From JBEKCP01 sp050014815 (GTDB lineage: Bacteria > Planctomycetota > Planctomycetia > Pirellulales > Thermoguttaceae), in NCBI GenBank assembly GCA_050014815.1, contig JBEKCP010000440.1, forward strand, positions 1 to 5,140: a stretch of DNA of 5,140 nucleotides. Reading direction: 5' to 3'. The translations under genes were made by a program, and so were the position numbers. The notes under the pieces are model-generated. The model did no database searches and was not told the origin of the DNA. It worked only from the letters and a program-made list of their open reading frames with translations. Each line of letters opens with the position of its first letter. Position 1 is the first letter of the stretch. Positions 1-2,961 of this stretch are shown in pieces.

Positions 1-171
1 TTGTTGGACGAGCCGGCCGGCGGCCTGGACGACGAGGCGGCCGCGCGACTGGTCTGCGTCCTCAGCGAGCTGCCCCACGCGATGATCGTCGTATCGCACG
101 AGCGATCGTTCCGCGAGGCCGTCACCGAGTATACGCTCCGGCTTCACGACGGCCGGATCGAGACCGTTTAG
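1..171 (+). CDS. ABC-type ATP-binding protein, C-terminal fragment
   Basis: Frame 1 is open from the window edge and ends at TAG 169-171, giving the last 56 residues. The fragment opens with LLDEP, the end of a Walker B motif with its catalytic glutamate. The D-loop follows (AGGLD), and then VVSHE, where the histidine is the switch residue (H-loop). It closes with RLHDGRIE, the usual 'l.dGri' ending of ABC nucleotide-binding domains. This order and spacing are diagnostic of an ABC ATPase that hydrolyses ATP to drive a transporter or a related machine. Walker A and the LSGGQ signature lie outside the window, so the substrate and subfamily cannot be named. There is no C-terminal extension after the core domain. 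The gene converges on the YggU gene across a 116-bp gap that holds a large inverted repeat. Confidence 0.88.
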   Translation: MLDEPAGGLDDEAAARLVCVLSELPHAMIVVSHERSFREAVTEYTLRLHDGRIETV

Positions 172-187
172 CCCCGATTACTCGTGA

Positions 188-269
188 ACGTGTGCCACTG
201 CTTGCTTGCAAGCAGTGAATGGACAACGATTTGCGTTTGCACTGCTTGCAAGCAAGCAGTGGCACACGT
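188..269. repeat. 30-bp perfect inverted repeat with nested hairpins between convergent genes
   Basis: Arms 188-217 and 240-269 are perfectly complementary over 30 bp around a 22-nt loop. Each arm contains its own smaller hairpin: 196-203 pairs with 210-217 in the left arm, and 240-247 pairs with 254-261 in the right arm (CACTGCTT with AAGCAGTG). The element can therefore fold as one long stem or as two short ones. It starts 16 nt after the ABC stop and ends 18 nt before the YggU stop, so it fills the convergent junction. It could slow transcription from both sides, but no T-tract follows either arm. A REP-like or MITE-like mobile repeat is the other reading. I see no convincing target-site duplication. 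Confidence 0.85.
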
Positions 270-287
270 GGGTATCGCCAAACGGGC

Positions 288-590
288 TCATTGCGGTGGG
301 ATCGCGGCGGCGATCCGCGTGGCGAGGTCCGCGGCCGTGACGCCGCGTACCAGGAACCGCTTCTGATGCGACGTTTCCCCCGCAACTAGCTCGAACTGCG
401 ATTTCCGAAGCCCCAACCGTTTGCTCAGAACCTCGACGATGGCCTGGTTCGCCTTGCCCTTCTCGGCGACCTGGGTCACGCAGACCTTCAGCGCGTCCCC
501 CTGGAGGCCGCGGATCTCGTTGCGGCGGGCACCGGGCTGGGCCCGCACCAGTAAGATCGTTCCATTGCCGTGGGGTTGCATGTTGAGCAT
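288..590 (-). CDS. yggU: YggU / DUF167 (UPF0235) family protein
   Basis: A protein of about 100 residues, close to the usual 95-105 for the family. Family hallmarks are visible: VRAQPGARRNEI near residues 15-26, the GDALKVCVT strand (31-39), EKGKANQAIVEVLS (43-56, matching the family's 'dGkAN..li..la' helix) and LRKSQFELVAGETSHQKRFLV (61-81, matching 'vs.v.i..G..sR.K.v.i'). The biochemical role of the family is not settled; it is a small cytoplasmic alpha/beta protein. The frame is open to a TTG at 632, but I prefer ATG 590 because sequence upstream of it is tandem-repeat DNA and this start gives the normal N-terminal length. ATG 581 (97 aa) is also possible. No clear Shine-Dalgarno precedes any of these starts. 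It lies downstream of yggS on the same strand, about 50 nt away, and is probably cotranscribed. The yggS-yggU linkage is widespread in bacteria; YggT, which often lies between them, is missing here. Confidence 0.88.
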   Translation of the reverse strand: MLNMQPHGNGTILLVRAQPGARRNEIRGLQGDALKVCVTQVAEKGKANQAIVEVLSKRLGLRKSQFELVAGETSHQKRFLVRGVTAADLATRIAAAIPPQ

Positions 591-593
591 GAG

Positions 594-619
594 ATGCGAA
601 GCCGCAATGCGAAGCCGCA
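594..619. repeat. Two tandem copies of a 13-bp unit
   Basis: ATGCGAAGCCGCA occurs exactly twice, back to back (594-606 and 607-619), immediately upstream of the preferred yggU start. It is separated by 16 nt from the heptamer array that ends yggS. The unit would add a frame-breaking 13 nt per copy, which argues that translation of yggU begins downstream of it. Confidence 0.75.
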
Positions 620-635
620 AGCGGCCTTCCAATCG

Positions 636-663
636 CTAATCCCTAATCCCTAATCCCTAATCC
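636..663. repeat. Heptamer array (CTAATCC)x4 overlapping the yggS stop codon
   Basis: Four exact tandem copies of CTAATCC cover 636-663, with a degenerate fifth copy (CCAATCG) at 629-635. On the minus strand this reads as GGG-ATTA repeats, giving four GGG tracts with ATTA loops, the pattern of a possible intramolecular G-quadruplex. Because seven is not a multiple of three, TAG on the minus strand and TAA on the plus strand fall in all three frames, so the array stops translation in every frame. The yggS stop (643-645) and its last seven codons lie within or just before the array. Confidence 0.9.
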
Positions 664-1428
664 CTCGAAAATGGCCGAGCCGATCCGCACGATCGTTGCG
701 CCTTCCTCGACGGCGGCCTCGAAGTCGCCGCTCATGCCCATCGACAGATCGTCCATCGCGGCGCCGGGGGGGCAGTTCTCGCGGAGTCGATCGCGGAGGC
801 GACAAAGGGCGGCGAACTGCCGCCGGGCCGCATCGAGCCCCCCCTCCAGGCCCGCCATGCACATCAGCCCCCGGACTTCCAGGTTTTGCAACGCGGCCAG
901 GCGCGGCACGAGCGGCTCGACCTCCTCGGGAGCAAGGCCGTGCTTGGCCGCCTCGCCCGAGACGTTGACCTCGATGAGTATGGGAATGCGGCGAGGCACC
1001 CTCACCCCCGGCCCCGCCCTCACCCCCGGGTACCCGCTCGCGGGTGCCTCTCCCAATGGGAGAGGGGAGAGAGCGGCATCGTCGATGGCGGCGGCCAACC
1101 GCAGGCTGTCGACCGAGTGGATGCAGCAGACCAGCGGCACGGTTCGCCGGACCTTGTTCCGTTGGAGATGGCCGATGAAATGCCAACGGATCGGCAGATC
1201 GGCCAGCGACTGGGCCCTTTCCCAAAGCTGCTGCGGCCGGTTCTCGCCCAGGTCGGTCGAGCCGGAGGCAACCAACGCGCGGATTTCCTCCAGCCCGACG
1301 GACTTGGTCACGACGACCAGCCGGACCTCGTCCGGCCGGCGGCCGGACCGGGCGGCGGCCGCGGCGATTCGGCCGCGGACCTCGGCCAGGTTCCCTCGAA
1401 GAACAACTTCCAGATTTCGAGAGGCCAT
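643..1428 (-). CDS. yggS: YggS/PLPBP family pyridoxal phosphate homeostasis protein with an in-frame repeat insertion
   Basis: A 261-residue cytoplasmic protein of the YggS/PROSC family, which binds pyridoxal 5'-phosphate in an alanine-racemase-like TIM barrel and balances the PLP pool without known enzymatic activity. The PLP lysine is K42 in VVVTKSV. Other hallmarks are GENRPQQLWE (61-70), WHFIGHLQRNK (82-92), HSVDS (104-108), EVNVSGEAAKHGL (153-165), GLMCMA (187-192) and the phosphate-loop region LSMGMSGDFEAAVEEGATIVRIGSAIF (228-254, starting LSMGMSGD). E. coli YggS has 234 residues. The surplus is explained by residues of about 119-147, a Pro/Gly-rich stretch encoded by a palindromic element between helix LAAAIDD and strand IPILIEVNV. 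After AIF the ending EGLGIRD comes from the heptamer array rather than the usual 'G.R' ending. The start is ATG 1428, 7 nt after the stop of the LarA-like gene, which implies cotranscription. All catalytic-face motifs are intact, so it is probably functional. Confidence 0.93.
   Translation of the reverse strand: MASRNLEVVLRGNLAEVRGRIAAAAARSGRRPDEVRLVVVTKSVGLEEIRALVASGSTDLGENRPQQLWERAQSLADLPIRWHFIGHLQRNKVRRTVPLVCCIHSVDSLRLAAAIDDAALSPLPLGEAPASGYPGVRAGPGVRVPRRIPILIEVNVSGEAAKHGLAPEEVEPLVPRLAALQNLEVRGLMCMAGLEGGLDAARRQFAALCRLRDRLRENCPPGAAMDDLSMGMSGDFEAAVEEGATIVRIGSAIFEGLGIRD
991..1070. repeat. Palindromic repeat element inserted in frame within yggS
   Basis: This block has its own structure, unlike the flanking coding DNA. 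A perfect 9-bp inverted repeat, GAGGCACCC (993-1001) and GGGTGCCTC (1042-1050), encloses a direct repeat. CCCTCACCCCCGG occurs at 999-1011 and again at 1017-1029, an 18-nt period that stays in frame. A hairpin, GGTACCCGC/GCGGGTGCC, lies at 1029-1048 with a 2-nt loop and one G-T pair. A second hairpin, CCTCTCCC-AAT-GGGAGAGG, spans 1047-1065. On the yggS strand it encodes LSPLPLGEAP, then GVRAGP and GVRV. I associate such 'SPLPLGEG.GVR' peptides with a dispersed palindromic repeat seen in many bacterial genomes (from memory). The limits are approximate within about 5 bp. Confidence 0.85.
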
Positions 1429-1435
1429 CAGCGGC

Positions 1436-2656
1436 TCAACCCGTTACGTGTACCACGGCCTGCGTGGCGTTGGCCAGCAGGATGCAGGAGGCGTGCTGCC
1501 GCGAGAGCCGGACCAACTCGTCCGCGCTCTGGATCGGCACCATGTCGAGGTCCTCGACCAACGCGGGATCCAGCCGGCTGAGCAGAAAGACGTGCTGGCG
1601 ATCCAAGGCGTGGGCGAGCTGGGCGGCGGGCAGGGCGTCGCTCGGGCAGTCGCGGCGGATCTGACGCATCGCCGCCTCGCGGGAGCGGGCGCCGAGCATG
1701 CGCTGGATGGCCGGGCCGGGCTGGGCGGCCAGATCGCAGCACAGGGCGATCGCGCCCCCCTCTTCGACGAGCCTGGCGGCAGCGTCCAGCGCCCGACCCA
1801 GGTTCTCCCACGTCTGCACCTGGGGGCCGCCCTCGATGGCCGCGACGACGAGGCTGGCGCGGCCGGCCACCGGGCAGGCCCAGGCGGCCTGATACAACTC
1901 GCGGCCGCGAGCGCGGACGGCGTCGCTTTGGCCCGCCAAAACGTGCAACACGCCGTCGCCGGCCGCCGGCACCAACTGCACCGTGAAATTGATCCCCAAG
2001 AGCCAGGCGACTTGTTCCACTTCAGCGACCAGGGCTCGATGGCGATCCGCGGCCCCCGGCAGGTCCAGCCGGCGGAACCGCGATTGGGTGCGATGATCGG
2101 AGAGCGCCGGGTACACCGAGCCGTGGACCCCGAAGTAGCCCGGCGTACGTTCCTCCTGAAGGCAACCGATCGGCAGCACCAGGTCGGCATCGGTCAGCAG
2201 GCGGTCGAGCAGGATCGGCTCCCCCTCGTCACTGGCCGCCAGGTAGGCCAGGGCCTGGCGGTTGCCCGGATCGTGGGTCGAGAGGCGGATTCGCCGAGCC
2301 ACGTCGCGTTGGACGAGGCGGCAGGGATGGCCCAGGCCCGCCGCGACGTCGGCCTCGGTCCGCAGGACGGAGATGCCGTCGGGATCGACGCCGGCGGCCG
2401 TCAAGGCATGGATGACCGCGGCCGTAACTTCGTCGCCCCGCGGCAGTCCTTGCCCCAGCGCCACAACGATCCGGTCCCCGGCAGTCGTGCTCTGACGCAG
2501 GGGCGGATAGTCCAGCGGCTCTTCGAGCGCCGCGGCGATGGCCGCCGGCAGATCGGCCAGGGGAGTCCCCCGCGGTTGGCCGCTCAGGTGCGGACCCATG
2601 CCGTTGGCCGATTCGAATTGGACCGACGAGTCGGTGCCGTACCGCAGGACGGTCAT
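1436..2656 (-). CDS. LarA-like (lactate racemase / DUF2088 family) protein lacking expected catalytic residues
   Basis: A 406-residue protein whose layout matches the LarA family. It has an N-terminal strand-helix unit GDRIVVALGQGLPRGDEV (60-76, the place of the family's 'DDpTRP' segment). STHDPGNR (126-133) matches the 'HD' stretch, and LLTDADLVLPIGCLQEERTPGYFG (153-176, key DADLVLPIG) matches the 'eAD.vi.iG...H...GysGG.K' core. The C-terminal half matches the family pattern 'i.saGG.p...n.yqa.kal..a...v..GG.iil' with VVAAIEGGPQVQTWENLGRAL (270-290) and EEGGAIALCCD (298-308). Lactate racemase uses His108, His174, Lys184 (which carries the nickel-pincer nucleotide) and His200. Here the corresponding places read LRTEAD, QEER and GVHGS, without the expected His and Lys. 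It may therefore be a non-racemase paralog or a binding protein. Start ATG 2656 is chosen over TTG 2698 because 2698 would leave only about 8 nt of leader after the predicted promoter. It is the first gene of the minus-strand operon. Confidence 0.8.
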   Translation of the reverse strand: MTVLRYGTDSSVQFESANGMGPHLSGQPRGTPLADLPAAIAAALEEPLDYPPLRQSTTAGDRIVVALGQGLPRGDEVTAAVIHALTAAGVDPDGISVLRTEADVAAGLGHPCRLVQRDVARRIRLSTHDPGNRQALAYLAASDEGEPILLDRLLTDADLVLPIGCLQEERTPGYFGVHGSVYPALSDHRTQSRFRRLDLPGAADRHRALVAEVEQVAWLLGINFTVQLVPAAGDGVLHVLAGQSDAVRARGRELYQAAWACPVAGRASLVVAAIEGGPQVQTWENLGRALDAAARLVEEGGAIALCCDLAAQPGPAIQRMLGARSREAAMRQIRRDCPSDALPAAQLAHALDRQHVFLLSRLDPALVEDLDMVPIQSADELVRLSRQHASCILLANATQAVVHVTG

Positions 2657-2713
2657 TGCGAAAGACTGCGCAAGCAGGGTAATTGGGTGAAACTGCAAAC
2701 GCTCCTCTTCTTC

Positions 2714-2741
2714 ATTATCGACCGATTCCGAAGCCCGTCAA
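2714..2741 (-). promoter_or_regulatory. Sigma70-like promoter for the LarA-like/yggS/yggU operon
   Basis: On the minus strand TTGACG (2741-2736) and GATAAT (2719-2714) are separated by 16 nt. Each matches five of the six consensus bases. Transcription would start near 2707, about 50 nt before ATG 2656. It is the best promoter-like match I saw in this gap, but it is called by consensus only. Confidence 0.55.
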
Positions 2742-2751
2742 GAAGTCGAGC

Positions 2752-2780
2752 TTTACCCAACTGCCGGGTTCGCGAATAAT
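2752..2780 (+). promoter_or_regulatory. Possible sigma70-like promoter for the exported redoxin gene
   Basis: TTTACC (2752-2757) and AATAAT (2775-2780) with a 17-nt spacer match the consensus at four and five of six positions. The -35 box lies 10 nt from the -35 box of the leftward promoter, back to back. Start would be near 2787, giving a leader of about 175 nt that contains the whole palindromic block at 2801-2929. This is a weak call. Confidence 0.35.
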
Positions 2781-2800
2781 GGACGCTTTGCTCTGGGTTC

Positions 2801-2929
2801 CCTCGTTCCCACGCTCCGCGTGGGAACGCACCCGATGGCCGCTCCCGCGGCCCTTCCTCGTGGGCACGCCCGCTTGGGGACGCAGAGCGTCCGCTCAGTG
2901 CGTTCCCACGGAGGACCGTGGGAACGAGG
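2801..2929. repeat. Double GTTCCCACG palindrome block
   Basis: Two 11-bp palindromes, 2804-2814 with 2818-2828 (loop TCC) and 2901-2911 with 2916-2926 (loop AGGA), are built from the same motif, CGTTCCCACG/CGTGGGAACG. The outermost arms also pair with each other: 2801-2813 is the exact reverse complement of 2917-2929. The innermost arms pair too: 2820-2830 with 2899-2909. Between them are two further small hairpins, GGCCGC-TCCC-GCGGCC (2837-2852) and GGACGC-AGA-GCGTCC (2878-2892). The region has no coding evidence of its own and accounts for most of the intergenic gap. It resembles a dispersed extragenic palindromic repeat; I associate this motif with planctomycete genomes. Confidence 0.85.
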
Positions 2930-2949
2930 AAGAGAAATGTTCCACCTGT

Positions 2950-2953
2950 AGGA
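2950..2953 (+). promoter_or_regulatory. Shine-Dalgarno-like AGGA before the exported redoxin gene
   Basis: AGGA at 2950-2953 lies 8 nt before ATG 2962. It supports this start together with the signal-peptide-like sequence that begins there. Confidence 0.55.
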
Positions 2954-2961
2954 TTCAAAAG

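Noticed and set aside
188..269. Canonical intrinsic terminator
   Set aside because: The stem is strong, but no T-rich tract follows on either strand, the stem is unusually long, and the loop is 22 nt. It is kept as an inverted repeat with a possible roadblock effect.
636..663. Telomere or chromosome end
   Set aside because: Only four copies, located between two genes of one operon; similarity to telomeric TTAGGG-type repeats is compositional.
650..1225. Second minus-strand frame through yggS, also ending GIRD
   Set aside because: The shared ending arises because the heptamer array encodes the same residues in shifted frames. The rest of that frame lacks any motif, so it is not evidence of a frameshift.
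671..2779. 702-residue plus-strand open frame
   Set aside because: It lies antisense to yggS and the LarA-like gene, both recognisable protein families with intact motifs. Its translation shows no family motif and is rich in Arg/Gly/Gln, typical of an antisense frame in GC-rich coding DNA.
2801..2929. CRISPR array
   Set aside because: The motifs alternate in orientation, are short (10-13 bp) and have unequal spacing; there are no uniform spacers and no cas genes.
2653..2958. Minus-strand open frame across the palindrome block, with peptides like VPTVLRGNA and FPRGAWERG
   Set aside because: It is translated repeat DNA. Similar peptides recur as spurious annotations wherever this repeat occurs (from memory). 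There is no ribosome site and no domain.
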